Of a stretch of DNA of 64,000 nt, positions 25,466 to 33,751 are shown one piece after another. Where the stretch lies: contig NZ_BAGL01000125.1 in assembly GCF_000308875.1 (NCBI RefSeq), positions 62,001 through 126,000 of the forward strand, read 5' to 3'. Positions within the stretch are counted from its first letter, which is position 1. Each line of letters begins with the position of its first letter. The DNA is from Nocardia transvalensis NBRC 15921. Its GTDB lineage: Bacteria; Actinomycetota; Actinomycetes; Mycobacteriales; Mycobacteriaceae. A program made the translations under genes and the position numbers. The notes below the pieces were generated by a model, which did not search any database, was not told the origin of the DNA, and worked only from the letters and a program-made list of their open reading frames with translations.

Positions 25466-26230
25466 ATGTACGACCTGCCCGACGAGATCGAGGTCCGGTC
25501 CGACGGACCGATCCGCATCATCACGCTCAACCGCCCCGACGCGCTCAACGCCGTCGACGACAACCTGCACACCGGCCTCGCCCGGCTCTGGCCCCGGCTC
25601 TCCGAGGACCGGTCGGCGCGCGTCGCGGTCCTCACCGGGGCCGGGAAGGCGTTCTCCGCCGGTGGCGATTTCGCGTATCTGGCGGAACTCGGGCGGGACG
25701 CGGAGCTGCGGGCGAAGACGATCGCGCACGGCCGCGACATCGTGCTCGGCATGGCCCGCTGCCGCGTGCCGGTGATCGCGGCGGTCAACGGCCCGGCCGT
25801 CGGGCTGGGGTGCAGCCTGGTCGCGCTGAGCGATGTCGCCTACATCGCCGAGACGGCGTACCTGAAGGATCCGCACGTCCAGGTGGGGCTCGTCGCCGCC
25901 GACGGCGGGCCGCTGACCTGGCCGCTGCACACCAGCCTGCTGCTGGCCAAGGAGTACGCGCTCACCGGCGCGAAGATCCCGGCCGCGCGGGCGCGCGAGA
26001 TGGGGCTGGTCAACCACGTCGTCGCCGATCCGGTGACCGAGGCGCTGGCCTGCGCGAAACGCATCCTGGAACTGCCGCGCCAGGCCGTGGAGAGCACCAA
26101 GCGCCTGCTGAACCTGACGTTGGAGCGGTCGGTGCTGGCGACCCTGGACTTCGCGACCACCGCGGAGGACCTCACCTTCCAGAGCGAGGACTTCCGCGCG
26201 GTGATCGCGAAACTCACCGACCGGAGCTGA
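25466..26230 (+). CDS. Enoyl-CoA hydratase/isomerase family protein
   Basis: The 254-residue protein has the crotonase oxyanion loop AFSAGGDFAYL and GPAVGLGCSLVALSD. In rat crotonase the two catalytic glutamates lie in a QPE and an AMEMVLTG context. Here the second is present (AKEYALTG) but the first aligns with histidine in DPHVQVGLVA. This substitution is shared by a group of actinobacterial crotonases and may alter the reaction. The gene ends by overlapping the convergent monooxygenase gene by 17 bp. Confidence 0.88.
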   Translation: MYDLPDEIEVRSDGPIRIITLNRPDALNAVDDNLHTGLARLWPRLSEDRSARVAVLTGAGKAFSAGGDFAYLAELGRDAELRAKTIAHGRDIVLGMARCRVPVIAAVNGPAVGLGCSLVALSDVAYIAETAYLKDPHVQVGLVAADGGPLTWPLHTSLLLAKEYALTGAKIPAARAREMGLVNHVVADPVTEALACAKRILELPRQAVESTKRLLNLTLERSVLATLDFATTAEDLTFQSEDFRAVIAKLTDRS

Positions 26231-27581
26231 CGGTCGCGGACCGGCGCGGCGCGGGCGTCAGGCTCGCGGGTCCCAGCCCGAGGTGGTCGCGCAGGGTGGT
26301 TCCGGTGTAGGCGGTGCGAAACAGGCCGCGCCGCCGCAACTCCGGGACCACGAGGTCGACGAAATCGTCGAAGGTGCCCGGCGCCTGGGCGGCCGACAGG
26401 ATGTACCCGTCCGCCTCGCCGCCGCGGAATCCCTCTTCGATCTGATCGGCGATCTGCTCGGGCGTGCCGACGAACTGCGGCAGCAGAACGCCCTGGGCGT
26501 AGAGCTTGCCGATATCGCGCAGCGTCAGGTTGTCGCGGACGCTGAGCCGGCGCGCGACGTCGAACAGGCCCTGCGTCCCCGGGACCACGACCTCCTCGAT
26601 CGGCGCATCGAGGTCGTACCGCGAGAAGTCGTGGTCGGTGTGCACCGACAGCGTGATGAGCCCGGAGATCGGATCGGCGAGTTCGTTGTGGAACGCCTGC
26701 TTCTCGCGGGCGATCGACTCGGTCTCGCCCACGAACGGGACGAAGGACGGGAAGATCTTCAGATCGTCGGGATTCCGGCCGAAATCCGATGCGCGCGACT
26801 TGAGATCGTCGTAGTACGCCCTGCGTCCCTCCGGCGTCGGATCGATCTCGAAGACCGCCTCCGCCCAGCGGGCCGCGAAATCCTTACCCACCGGCGAGGA
26901 TCCGGCCTGGATGAGCACCGGGCGGCTCTGCGGCGAATGCGGGACGGTCAGCGGGCCGCGAGTCTTGAACCACGTCCCGTCGTGGTCGACGACGCGCACC
27001 TTGTCCGGATCGGCGAACACGCCCGAGGCCTTGTCCTGGACCAGGGCGTCGGAATCCCAACTGCCCCACAGCTTGTGGGCCACCTCCAGGAACTCGTGCG
27101 CGCGCTCGTAGCGCTCGTCGTGGCCGAGATGATCGTCGATGCCGAAATTCCGCGCCTCGGCCTGATTGAGCGAGGTGACGACATTCCAGCCGGCCCGCCC
27201 GCGCGACAGGTGATCGAGGGTGCCGAAGATCCGGGCCACCTCGTACGGATGAAAGTAGGTGGTGGACTTGGTGATCGCCAGTCCGAGCCGTTCGGTCACG
27301 GTGGCCAGCCCGGCGGCCACCAGCGCCGGATCGATGGTCGCCGAGGCCTGCGTGCCGCTGCGCAGCGGCACCCGGATGTCGTCGCCGTACCGGACGGGCG
27401 TCGCGAGCAGGTCGGCGAAGAACAGGAAGTCGAACGTGCCGCGCTCCAGCGTCCGCGCCACCCGGGTGTAGTACTCGGGGCCCAGGTAGTCGGTCGTGGA
27501 ACCCGGATGCCGCCACGCCGCGTGGGAGTGGGTGACGTGCGAGGCGATCAGGAAGCCGGCAAGGTGCAGTTCGCGTGACAT
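26214..27581 (-). CDS. NtaA/SnaA/DszA-family FMN-dependent monooxygenase, second copy
   Basis: The protein has 455 residues. N-terminal LHLAGFLIASHVTHSHAAWR, LAITKSTTYFHPYEVARIFG, then LSRGRAGWNVVTSLN and RPVLIQAGSSPVGKDFAA, define the DszA/NtaA class. It is only distantly like the copy at 15865-17169, so the substrates are probably different. It needs reduced FMN from elsewhere; no NAD(P)H:FMN reductase gene is seen in the window. It is separated from the upstream SDR gene by 140 bp with a hairpin. Confidence 0.88.
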   Translation of the reverse strand: MSRELHLAGFLIASHVTHSHAAWRHPGSTTDYLGPEYYTRVARTLERGTFDFLFFADLLATPVRYGDDIRVPLRSGTQASATIDPALVAAGLATVTERLGLAITKSTTYFHPYEVARIFGTLDHLSRGRAGWNVVTSLNQAEARNFGIDDHLGHDERYERAHEFLEVAHKLWGSWDSDALVQDKASGVFADPDKVRVVDHDGTWFKTRGPLTVPHSPQSRPVLIQAGSSPVGKDFAARWAEAVFEIDPTPEGRRAYYDDLKSRASDFGRNPDDLKIFPSFVPFVGETESIAREKQAFHNELADPISGLITLSVHTDHDFSRYDLDAPIEEVVVPGTQGLFDVARRLSVRDNLTLRDIGKLYAQGVLLPQFVGTPEQIADQIEEGFRGGEADGYILSAAQAPGTFDDFVDLVVPELRRRGLFRTAYTGTTLRDHLGLGPASLTPAPRRSATVSSGR

Positions 27582-27684
27582 GGGAGATCCTCGGGGTCGG
27601 GAGCGGGCCGATGCCCGAACCAGACTCCGCGACGGAACGTGTCACGTCAGCGTTTGGAATCAGCAGGACGCGAAGCCGCTGCGT

Positions 27685-27708
27685 GGCCGCGCCCCCGGGG
27701 ACGCGGCC
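27685..27708. terminator. Hairpin after the SDR gene
   Basis: Seven-base arms, GGCCGCG and CGCGGCC, enclose a ten-base G/C-rich loop. It lies 14 bp beyond the end of the SDR gene and 104 bp before the monooxygenase start on the same strand, so it may end or attenuate transcription between them. Confidence 0.4.
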
Positions 27709-27721
27709 GGCAGCACGCCGT

Positions 27722-28486
27722 CTACTTCGGCGGGAAGCGCAGCGCGCCGTCGAGCCGGATCACCTCGCCGTTGAGATAGTCGTTCTCGATGATCGCGGTG
27801 GCCAGCTGCGCGTACTCCTCGGACCGGCCCATCCGCTTGGGGAACGGCACCTGCTTGCCCCAGTGGGCCTCCAGCTGATCGGCGGCCTGGCCGTAGGCGG
27901 GGGTGTTCACCGTGCCGGGCGCGATCGTCACCACGCGGACGCCCAGCGGGGACAGGTCGCGCGCGGCGACCAGCGTCATGCCGACCACGCCGCCCTTGGC
28001 CGCCGAATAGTTGATCTGCCCGATCTGGCCCTCGAACGCCGCGATCGAGGCGGTGTTCACGATGACGCCGCGGGCCCCCTCGTCGAGGGGATCGGTCTTC
28101 GCGATCGCGGCCGCCGAGAGCCGCAGCACGTTGAACACCGCGGTGAGATAGAACTCGATCGTCGTGCGGAACCCGTCGAGCGACAGCGGCGAGCCGTCCT
28201 TGCCGACCAGCCGCCCGCCCTTGGCCGGACCGCCGTGGGTGTCGACCGAGATGCGCAGCGGTCCCAGCGATTCCGCCACGGCGATGGCGGCCAGGACCGA
28301 GTCCTCGTCGGTGGCGTCGGTGTGCTGGTAGCGGATCCCGAGTTCGGCCTCGAGCTGTTTGCCCTTGTCGTCCGCGACATCGGCGACCACTACCTGCGCG
28401 CCGGCCGCGTGCAGGCGGCGCACCGTGGCCTCGCCCAATCCGCCGGTCCCGCCGACCACCAATGCGGAGCTTCCCTTGATCTGCAT
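27722..28486 (-). CDS. SDR-family 3-hydroxyacyl-CoA dehydrogenase, HSD17B10-like
   Basis: The protein has 254 residues. It has NAD-binding GGTGGLGEATVRRL at 12-25, VVADVADDKG for NAD preference, the serine in VNTASIAAFEG and catalytic YSAAKGG. The overall pattern, including LSPLGVRVVTIAPG, matches type 10 17beta-hydroxysteroid/3-hydroxy-2-methylbutyryl-CoA dehydrogenases, which oxidise the beta-hydroxyl of CoA esters before thiolysis. It is divergent from a thiolase gene with a shared GAGAAT site, consistent with consecutive steps. Start ATG 28486 rather than TTG 28498. Confidence 0.88.
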   Translation of the reverse strand: MQIKGSSALVVGGTGGLGEATVRRLHAAGAQVVVADVADDKGKQLEAELGIRYQHTDATDEDSVLAAIAVAESLGPLRISVDTHGGPAKGGRLVGKDGSPLSLDGFRTTIEFYLTAVFNVLRLSAAAIAKTDPLDEGARGVIVNTASIAAFEGQIGQINYSAAKGGVVGMTLVAARDLSPLGVRVVTIAPGTVNTPAYGQAADQLEAHWGKQVPFPKRMGRSEEYAQLATAIIENDYLNGEVIRLDGALRFPPK

Positions 28487-28522
28487 GTGATAATCCAATC
28501 TTGCAACTGTGGCTCTCCTATT

Positions 28523-28540
28523 GAGAAAATAGCATTCTCG
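28523..28540. promoter_or_regulatory. GAGAAT palindrome, site 3 (SDR/thiolase divergent promoter)
   Basis: GAGAAAAT-AGC-ATTCTCG: the right arm is perfect. The left arm is GAAAAT when aligned at fixed spacing (5 of 6), or can be seen as TGAGA-AT interrupted by two extra A. Spacer AGC is identical to site 1. Confidence 0.65.
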
Positions 28541-28605
28541 CCGTGTTTCACACGAGCACTCGAGTGGCCGCGCCGAGCACCCGTCGCCGAATTGGAGGCC
28601 GTCAC

Positions 28606-29751
28606 ATGCCTGAAGCCGTCATCGTGTCCGCACTGCGGACCCCCATCGGTACCGCCCGGAAGGGGACGCTGCGCGATACCAACGCCTTCGATCTGGCCCA
28701 TCACGTGGTGGGCGCGGTCGCCGAGGGCCTGGACGCCGCCCGCGTCGACGACGTGATCCTGGGGGAGGGCCGCTACGGCGGCGGCGTCGTGGCCCGGCAC
28801 GCGGCCGTCACCGCCGGGCTGACCGGCGCGCCCGGCGCGGCCCTGAACCGGCACTGCGCGGCGGGCATGTCCGCGGTGCAGACGGCCGCGGCCGGAATCC
28901 GCGCCGGGATGGACGAACTCGTGATCGCGGGCGGGGTGAACTCCGACTCCACCGCGCCCCGCGCCCGGTTCAAGGTCGGCGAGGACGAGTGGATCGACCC
29001 GTGGGTCTCGCCGAGCCACCCGGATCGCCCGGACGCGCCCGCGATGGATATGTCCATCACCGTCGGCTGGAACGCCGCCGTGCGCGCGGGCCTGTCGCGC
29101 GCGGACCTCGACGCGTGGGCGCTACGCTCGCACCGCAACGCGATCGCCGCGATCGACGAGGGCCGGTTCAAGGAAGAGATCGTGCCCATCGAGACCCCGC
29201 ACGGACTGTTCGACACCGACGAGCACCCCCGCCGCGACACCTCGCTCGAGAAGCTGGGCGGGCTGAAGGTGCTGCACCCGGAGATCGAGGGCTTCTCCAT
29301 CACCGCCGGCAACGCGTGCGGCGCCAACGACGGCGCGGCCGGGCTCGCGGTCGCCAGCGAGCGGCTGGGGCTGCCCGCGCTGGCCTACATCCGCTCGTGG
29401 GCGACCGTCGGCGTCGATCCGGCCGAGACCGGCCTGGCACCGATCGAGGCGATCACCAAGGCGGTCGGGCGGGCGGGGATCTCGCTGTCGTCGGTGCGGG
29501 TCATCGAGATCAACGAGGCCTTCGCCTCGGTGCCGATCGCCGCCATCCGGGCACTGGACCTCGATCCGGATCTGGTCAACGTGAGCGGCAGCGGCTGCTC
29601 GCTCGGCCATCCGGTGGCGGCGACCGGCGCTCGCATGATCGTCACGCTGGTGCACGAATTGCGCCGTCGCGGAGGCGGTTTCGGTATCGCGGCCATGTGC
29701 GCGGGCGGCGGCATGGGCTCGGCCACCGTCATCGAGGTACCGGCTGCGTGA
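28606..29751 (+). CDS. Acetyl-CoA acetyltransferase-type thiolase
   Basis: The protein has 381 residues; ATG 28606 follows TTGGAGG. Catalytic residues are Cys84 (NRHCAAGMSA), the His in GHPVAATGAR and the Cys in CAGGGMG. The loop pattern ITAGNACGANDGAAG replaces the common TAGNSS. It cleaves a beta-ketoacyl-CoA to a shortened acyl-CoA plus acetyl- or propionyl-CoA. It is followed by the MeaB chaperone gene with a GTGA overlap, tying thiolysis to the B12 mutase. Confidence 0.93.
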   Translation: MPEAVIVSALRTPIGTARKGTLRDTNAFDLAHHVVGAVAEGLDAARVDDVILGEGRYGGGVVARHAAVTAGLTGAPGAALNRHCAAGMSAVQTAAAGIRAGMDELVIAGGVNSDSTAPRARFKVGEDEWIDPWVSPSHPDRPDAPAMDMSITVGWNAAVRAGLSRADLDAWALRSHRNAIAAIDEGRFKEEIVPIETPHGLFDTDEHPRRDTSLEKLGGLKVLHPEIEGFSITAGNACGANDGAAGLAVASERLGLPALAYIRSWATVGVDPAETGLAPIEAITKAVGRAGISLSSVRVIEINEAFASVPIAAIRALDLDPDLVNVSGSGCSLGHPVAATGARMIVTLVHELRRRGGGFGIAAMCAGGGMGSATVIEVPAA

Positions 29752-30653
29752 AAACCTCGGCGAGCGGTGTGCCGGTGAGTGAACTCCTCGACCAGGCGCG
29801 GGCGGGGTCGATCCGCGCGGTGGGGCGGCTGCTGAGCCTGGTCGAGGGGGAGCGCCGGGGCGAGGTCCAGGCCGCGGTCGCTCCCGCGCCCGTGCGGGTG
29901 ATCGGGGTGACCGGCCCGCCCGGCGCGGGGAAGTCGACGACCATCGCCGCGCTCGTGCGCGTCTACCGGGAGCGCGGGCTGAAGGTCGCCGTGCTCGCGG
30001 TCGACCCCTCGTCGCCCTACAGCGGCGGCGCACTGCTGGGCGACCGGATCCGGATGGCCCAGCACATCGATGATCCCGGTGTGCTGATCCGCTCGCTGGC
30101 CACCCGTGGCCACCTGGGTGGCCTGTCGGCCGCCGTGCCCGCCGCGATCGCCCTGCTCGCGGCGCTCGGCTACGGCGTGGTCCTGCTGGAGACGGTCGGC
30201 GTCGGCCAGTCCGAGATCGAGATCGCCGCCGTCGCCGACCCCACCCTGGTAATCCTCAACCCCGGCGCGGGCGACGCCGTCCAGGCCGCGAAGGCGGGCC
30301 TCCTCGAGGTAGCCGACCTCCTGGTGGTCAACAAAGCCGACCGAGAAGGCGCCGAACAGACCGTCCGCGACCTCCGCGCCGAATCCGCCGCACCCATCCT
30401 CACTTTGATCGCTTCGCGTGGCGAGCGCGTCGCGGAACTGGTCGAGGCCATCGAGGCCCACCACCGCACGGACACGCCTGAACGCCGCGCAGCGAGGGCC
30501 CGAGCGCAGATCCTTTCCCTGGCCCAGACCCGCCTACGCACCCACGCAGACCTGGACCGCCTGGCTGCCGCGGTCGCCGATGGTGAGTGTGATGCCTACA
30601 GTGCCGCTGATTCGCTGCTAGGCGGCGGGCTCAGCTCTGCTCAGGAATCCTGA
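29748..30653 (+). CDS. meaB: MeaB/ArgK-type G3E GTPase chaperone for the B12 mutase
   Basis: The protein has 301 residues. It has Walker A GPPGAGKST at 56-64, VLAVDPSSPYSGGALLGDRI, ETVGVGQSE (the base-switch region of this family) and the guanine motif NKAD. MeaB gates transfer and removal of adenosylcobalamin in its mutase. A GTG start overlaps the thiolase stop. It lies 10 kb from the mutase genes but within the same operator-sharing region, so it is likely the cognate chaperone. Confidence 0.93.
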   Translation: MKTSASGVPVSELLDQARAGSIRAVGRLLSLVEGERRGEVQAAVAPAPVRVIGVTGPPGAGKSTTIAALVRVYRERGLKVAVLAVDPSSPYSGGALLGDRIRMAQHIDDPGVLIRSLATRGHLGGLSAAVPAAIALLAALGYGVVLLETVGVGQSEIEIAAVADPTLVILNPGAGDAVQAAKAGLLEVADLLVVNKADREGAEQTVRDLRAESAAPILTLIASRGERVAELVEAIEAHHRTDTPERRAARARAQILSLAQTRLRTHADLDRLAAAVADGECDAYSAADSLLGGGLSSAQES

Positions 30654-31449
30654 CCATGGCCTCCTGCGCGTACGAGGCGACCAAAGTGCCCTTCTCCGTG
30701 AGGATGTCACCCCGCCCGTAGGCGCGGGCGTGGGCGAGCAGGGGACTGTGCTGGCGCAGCAGGAGCCAATCGTCGGTGCGGACGGGGCGGTGGAACCAGA
30801 CGGTGTGGGAGGTGACCGCCGAGACGAACGCGGTGCCGTTGCCGCTCTGCGCATAGCCTTCCAGCGGGCGCAGCGCCGTGCCGATCAGCGTGAGGTCGGT
30901 GGCGTAGGCGACCAGCGCGGGGGCCAGCTCCGGCGCGACGTCCGGCGTGCGCATCCAGAACTCGAATTCCGGTGGCGCGGAACCGAGATCGTCCAGATCC
31001 GCGGTCGCGCGGGTCTCCCAGGGCAGCAGGCCCCACTGCACCTTGTGCTCGGCGGACAGCAGCGCCGGAACGGGTTCGACCGTCTGCCGCTCCGGTCCCT
31101 GTTCCTCGGCGTGCAGCGAGATCGACGCGGTGGCGATGACGCCGCCGGACTGCTCGGCCACCACCGACACCGTCGCGAACGAGCGCCCGGCGTGATGCCG
31201 TCGCACCCGATACCGGATCGGCTCGTCCGTCCGGCCCTCGCGCACGAAGATCGCGTGCAGGGATTTGATCGCCTTGTCGGGCGCCGCCGCGCTCGCCGCC
31301 CGCACGAACTGGCCGAGCAGCTGACCGCCGAAGACCCGGCGATAGGCCAGATGCAGATTCCGGCCCTCGAGCAGGGTCTCGGACTCGTCGGACGACGGCG
31401 AGGGGGACAGGTCGAGGCAGGAGACGAGATCACTCCACAGTTCGGACAT
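30631..31449 (-). CDS. Acyl-CoA thioesterase II (TesB-like, double hotdog)
   Basis: The protein has 272 residues from ATG 31449; a GTG at 31476 would add nine residues and overlap the region next to the operator. The N-terminal hotdog includes NLHLAYRRVFGGQLLGQFVR, and the C-terminal one has DLTLIGTAL, SHTVWFHRPV and YAQEAMVRI, carrying the Asp, Ser/Thr and Gln positions of TesB. It hydrolyses acyl-CoA to free acid and CoA, possibly relieving CoA sequestration. It is convergent with meaB and overlaps it by 23 bp. Confidence 0.9.
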   Translation of the reverse strand: MSELWSDLVSCLDLSPSPSSDESETLLEGRNLHLAYRRVFGGQLLGQFVRAASAAAPDKAIKSLHAIFVREGRTDEPIRYRVRRHHAGRSFATVSVVAEQSGGVIATASISLHAEEQGPERQTVEPVPALLSAEHKVQWGLLPWETRATADLDDLGSAPPEFEFWMRTPDVAPELAPALVAYATDLTLIGTALRPLEGYAQSGNGTAFVSAVTSHTVWFHRPVRTDDWLLLRQHSPLLAHARAYGRGDILTEKGTLVASYAQEAMVRIPEQS

Positions 31450-31478
31450 GTACCGAGTGTAAGTCAAATTCTCCACTA

Positions 31479-31495
31479 CGAGAATTAGGTTCTCA
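31479..31495. promoter_or_regulatory. GAGAAT palindrome, site 4 (thioesterase promoter, at the 3' end of tetR)
   Basis: CGAGAAT-TAG-GTTCTCA matches the consensus arms at 11 of 12 positions. It is 30 bp upstream of the thioesterase start and overlaps the last codon and stop of the TetR gene. The regulator bound here would control the thioesterase separately from its own gene. Confidence 0.75.
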
Positions 31496-32146
31496 CTGAA
31501 TCGCGAAGCCGTGCGCGCAGAATTCCCAGGTCTCGGTGGCCGTGATCGGGTGCTGGGCCTCCTCGCTCGAGGCCCCGGCGGACTGGGCGATGAACATGAC
31601 GGTCTGCATCAGCATGGCCGCCGTCCGGCGCGAGTTCATCTCGGTGCGCAGCTGCCCGGACGCCTTCGCCATATCCATCAGCTCGGTGAACAGCGAGAGC
31701 ATCGGCACATGGGCGACCTTGACGTGACCCGGGTGCGAGATCAGCAGCTGCGGTGCGAAATCGGTGAACAGCGGGCGGCGGGCCGCCGGGTCCGGCCGGC
31801 ACAGTTCGAACAGCAGCTCGACGGCCACCCGCAACTTGTCCAAGGGGTCGGTCTGCCCGTCGGCCGTGGCGCGCAGCTGGTCCGCGGTGCGACTCAGCGC
31901 GTCCTCGAACAGGGCGAGCAGCAGCTCGTGCTTGCCGTCGAACTGCATGTAGAAGCTGCGTAAGGACTGTCTGGAGCGGTCCACGACCTCCTGCACGGTG
32001 AAGTCCGTGGTGCCCTTCTCGGTGATGATCGCCTGGGCGGCGTCGAGGAACCGCTGTACGCGCTGCTCGGCGCGCAGCTTCGCGGTGCGCAACGACCGTT
32101 CGACGGCGCGCTGCTTCCAGGCGGGCTTCTCGCTCGGCGTGGTCAC
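31493..32146 (-). CDS. TetR-family regulator, probable master repressor of the catabolic region
   Basis: The protein has 217 residues from GTG 32146. After a basic N-terminus (about 1-28) comes the helix-turn-helix: FLDAAQAIITEKGTTDFTV, then QEVVDRSRQSLRSFYMQF. The C-terminal domain is helical with many methionines (MLSLFTELMDMAK and MLMQTVMFIAQ), suiting a hydrophobic or acyl-CoA ligand. The gene lies in the middle of the six clear GAGAAT palindromes, with one at its 3' end and another in the divergent promoter at its 5' side. This makes it the best candidate for the protein that binds them; no binding evidence exists in sequence alone. Confidence 0.88.
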   Translation of the reverse strand: MTTPSEKPAWKQRAVERSLRTAKLRAEQRVQRFLDAAQAIITEKGTTDFTVQEVVDRSRQSLRSFYMQFDGKHELLLALFEDALSRTADQLRATADGQTDPLDKLRVAVELLFELCRPDPAARRPLFTDFAPQLLISHPGHVKVAHVPMLSLFTELMDMAKASGQLRTEMNSRRTAAMLMQTVMFIAQSAGASSEEAQHPITATETWEFCAHGFAIQ

Positions 32147-32195
32147 CGGTGCCTCGGTCCCCGGTCATTTGGAGAGAACATGAATGCACTGTACC

Positions 32196-32211
32196 GGAGA
32201 ATGAGAGTTAC
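32196..32211. promoter_or_regulatory. Half-conserved GAGAAT site upstream of tetR
   Basis: GGAGAAT-GAG-AGTTAC has one perfect arm and a poor second arm. It is 50 bp upstream of the tetR start and 55 bp from the perfect site at 32266-32282, so it may be a weaker autoregulatory site. Confidence 0.35.
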
Positions 32212-32265
32212 TTGATCCAGAGTAAGTATTTTCGTCTCTGTTGAAGAGACTTACACTTCCGGTTC

Positions 32266-32282
32266 GGAGAATGATATTCTCG
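32266..32282. promoter_or_regulatory. GAGAAT palindrome, site 5 (tetR/crotonase divergent promoter)
   Basis: GGAGAAT-GAT-ATTCTCG has perfect six-base arms. It is 71 bp before the crotonase start and 119 bp before the tetR start. Just upstream, GACTTACACT at 32248-32257 recurs on the opposite strand in the thioesterase promoter (31455-31465 region), a possible shared promoter element. Confidence 0.8.
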
Positions 32283-32353
32283 CCACACACCGCGCATCGA
32301 GAGCCGGTGCGTAGCCACGCCGGTCCGGTCGTCCCGGAGCTGAGGAGTTCGAC

Positions 32354-33139
32354 GTGTACATCCGCTACGAGGTCGCCGACCGGATCGCGACCATCACGCT
32401 CGACCGGCCCGAGGCCGCCAACGCGCAGAACCGGGCCCTGCTCGACGAACTCGACGCCGCTTGGACCCGCGCCGCGGACGATCCGGAGGTGTCGGTCATC
32501 GTGCTGCGTGCGGAGGGTAAGCACTTCTCGGCCGGGCACGATCTGCGTGACGGCGGCGGCGAGGAACTGAGCAAGATCACCCTGGAACTCGTCTACACCA
32601 ACGAGGCGCGCCGCTACCTGGAGTACTCGCTGCGCTGGCGCAATATCCCGAAGCCGACCATCGCCGCGGTGCAGGGCAAGTGCATCGCCGGCGGCCTGCT
32701 GCTGTGCTGGCCGTGCGACCTCATCGTGGCCGCCGACGACGCGCAGTTCTCCGATCCCGTGGTGCTGATGGGTATCGGCGGGGTCGAATATCACGGCCAC
32801 ACATGGGAACTCGGCGCGCGCAAGGCGAAGGAGATCCTGTTCACCGGGCGGCCGGTGACCGCCGAGGAAGCGAAGCAGGTCGGCATGGTGAATCAGGTCG
32901 TCCCGCGCGCGGAACTCGACGAGCAGACCGCGGCGCTGGCCGCCCGCATCGCGGCGATGCCGCCGTTCGGATTGCGGCAGGCCAAGCGCGCGGTCAACCA
33001 GACGCTGGACGTGCAGGGCTTCTACGCCGCGATCCAGTCGGTGTTCGACGTCCACCAGACCGGCCACGGCAACGCGCTGAGCGTGAGTGGCTACCCCATT
33101 CTTGTCGCGCTGGACGAGATGAAGTCCCAGACGCGTTAG
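32354..33139 (+). CDS. Enoyl-CoA hydratase/isomerase family protein
   Basis: The protein has 261 residues from GTG 32354 with CTGAGGAG upstream. It shows the standard crotonase segments IATITLDRPEAANAQN, HFSAGHDLRDGG (oxyanion hole) and GKCIAGGLLLCWPCDLIVA. The position of the first catalytic Glu aligns with a region reading FSDPVVLMGIGGVEYHGH, so hydration may not be the reaction. The gene is under a perfect GAGAAT site. Confidence 0.88.
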   Translation: MYIRYEVADRIATITLDRPEAANAQNRALLDELDAAWTRAADDPEVSVIVLRAEGKHFSAGHDLRDGGGEELSKITLELVYTNEARRYLEYSLRWRNIPKPTIAAVQGKCIAGGLLLCWPCDLIVAADDAQFSDPVVLMGIGGVEYHGHTWELGARKAKEILFTGRPVTAEEAKQVGMVNQVVPRAELDEQTAALAARIAAMPPFGLRQAKRAVNQTLDVQGFYAAIQSVFDVHQTGHGNALSVSGYPILVALDEMKSQTR

Positions 33140-33183
33140 GCCGCGCACCCACCCCTCTCTGTTCAGTGAAACGAGGAAACCCT

Positions 33184-33681
33184 ATGCACGACTCCATCAT
33201 TCGCAGGTCCGCGGTCTTCTGCGGCGCGGCGCTCGTCGCGGCGGTGGCACTGACCGGTTGCGGCTCCGACGACGATTCGTCCACCGCGGCGACGACGTCG
33301 GCGGCCGCCACCAGTGCCGCGGCCGCACAGGCGGATCCGGCCACGACCAAGGCCGTCACCGACGTCTACACGGCCTTCTTCAGCGGCTCCACCCCCGCCC
33401 AGCAGAAGGCCGCGATCGTCCAGAAGGGCGACGTCTTCCTGCCGATCCTGGAGGCGCAAGCGGCCAACCCCCAGGCCCAGGGCACCTCGTCCACCGTCGC
33501 CGGCGTCAAACTCACCGACCCCGACCACGCCGACGTCACCTACAGCATCCTGATCGGCGGCAACCCCATGCTCCCCGACCAGACCGGCCAAGCAGTCAAG
33601 GAAGGCGGCCAATGGAAGGTAGCCACCCCCACCTTCTGCGCCCTCCTCGCCATCCAGGGCGGCAACTCCCCAGCCTGCTGA
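33184..33681 (+). CDS. MTB12-like secreted lipoprotein
   Basis: The protein has 165 residues. The signal peptide is followed by lipobox LTGC (23-26), so Cys26 should be lipidated. After an Ala/Thr/Ser-rich linker, the domain KAVTDVYTAFFSGSTPAQQK, VTYSILIGGNPMLPDQTGQA and KVATPTFCALLAIQGG closely resembles the mycobacterial low-molecular-weight antigen MTB12. It is exposed at the cell envelope; molecular function is not known. It is not clearly part of the catabolic pathway, although it follows the crotonase by 44 bp. Confidence 0.88.
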   Translation: MHDSIIRRSAVFCGAALVAAVALTGCGSDDDSSTAATTSAAATSAAAAQADPATTKAVTDVYTAFFSGSTPAQQKAAIVQKGDVFLPILEAQAANPQAQGTSSTVAGVKLTDPDHADVTYSILIGGNPMLPDQTGQAVKEGGQWKVATPTFCALLAIQGGNSPAC

Positions 33682-33691
33682 CCCGACCCCC

Positions 33692-33731
33692 CAGTGCCGC
33701 AGCGCAATCCGTCCCCAGCGCTGCGGCACTG
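33692..33731. terminator. Strong hairpin after the lipoprotein gene
   Basis: Perfect 13-bp arms, CAGTGCCGCAGCG and CGCTGCGGCACTG, enclose a 14-base loop. It lies 10 bp beyond the lipoprotein stop and 20 bp before the next start, and probably closes the transcript from 32354. Confidence 0.75.
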
Positions 33732-33751
33732 CTCTGCGAGCCAGGAGGCGC

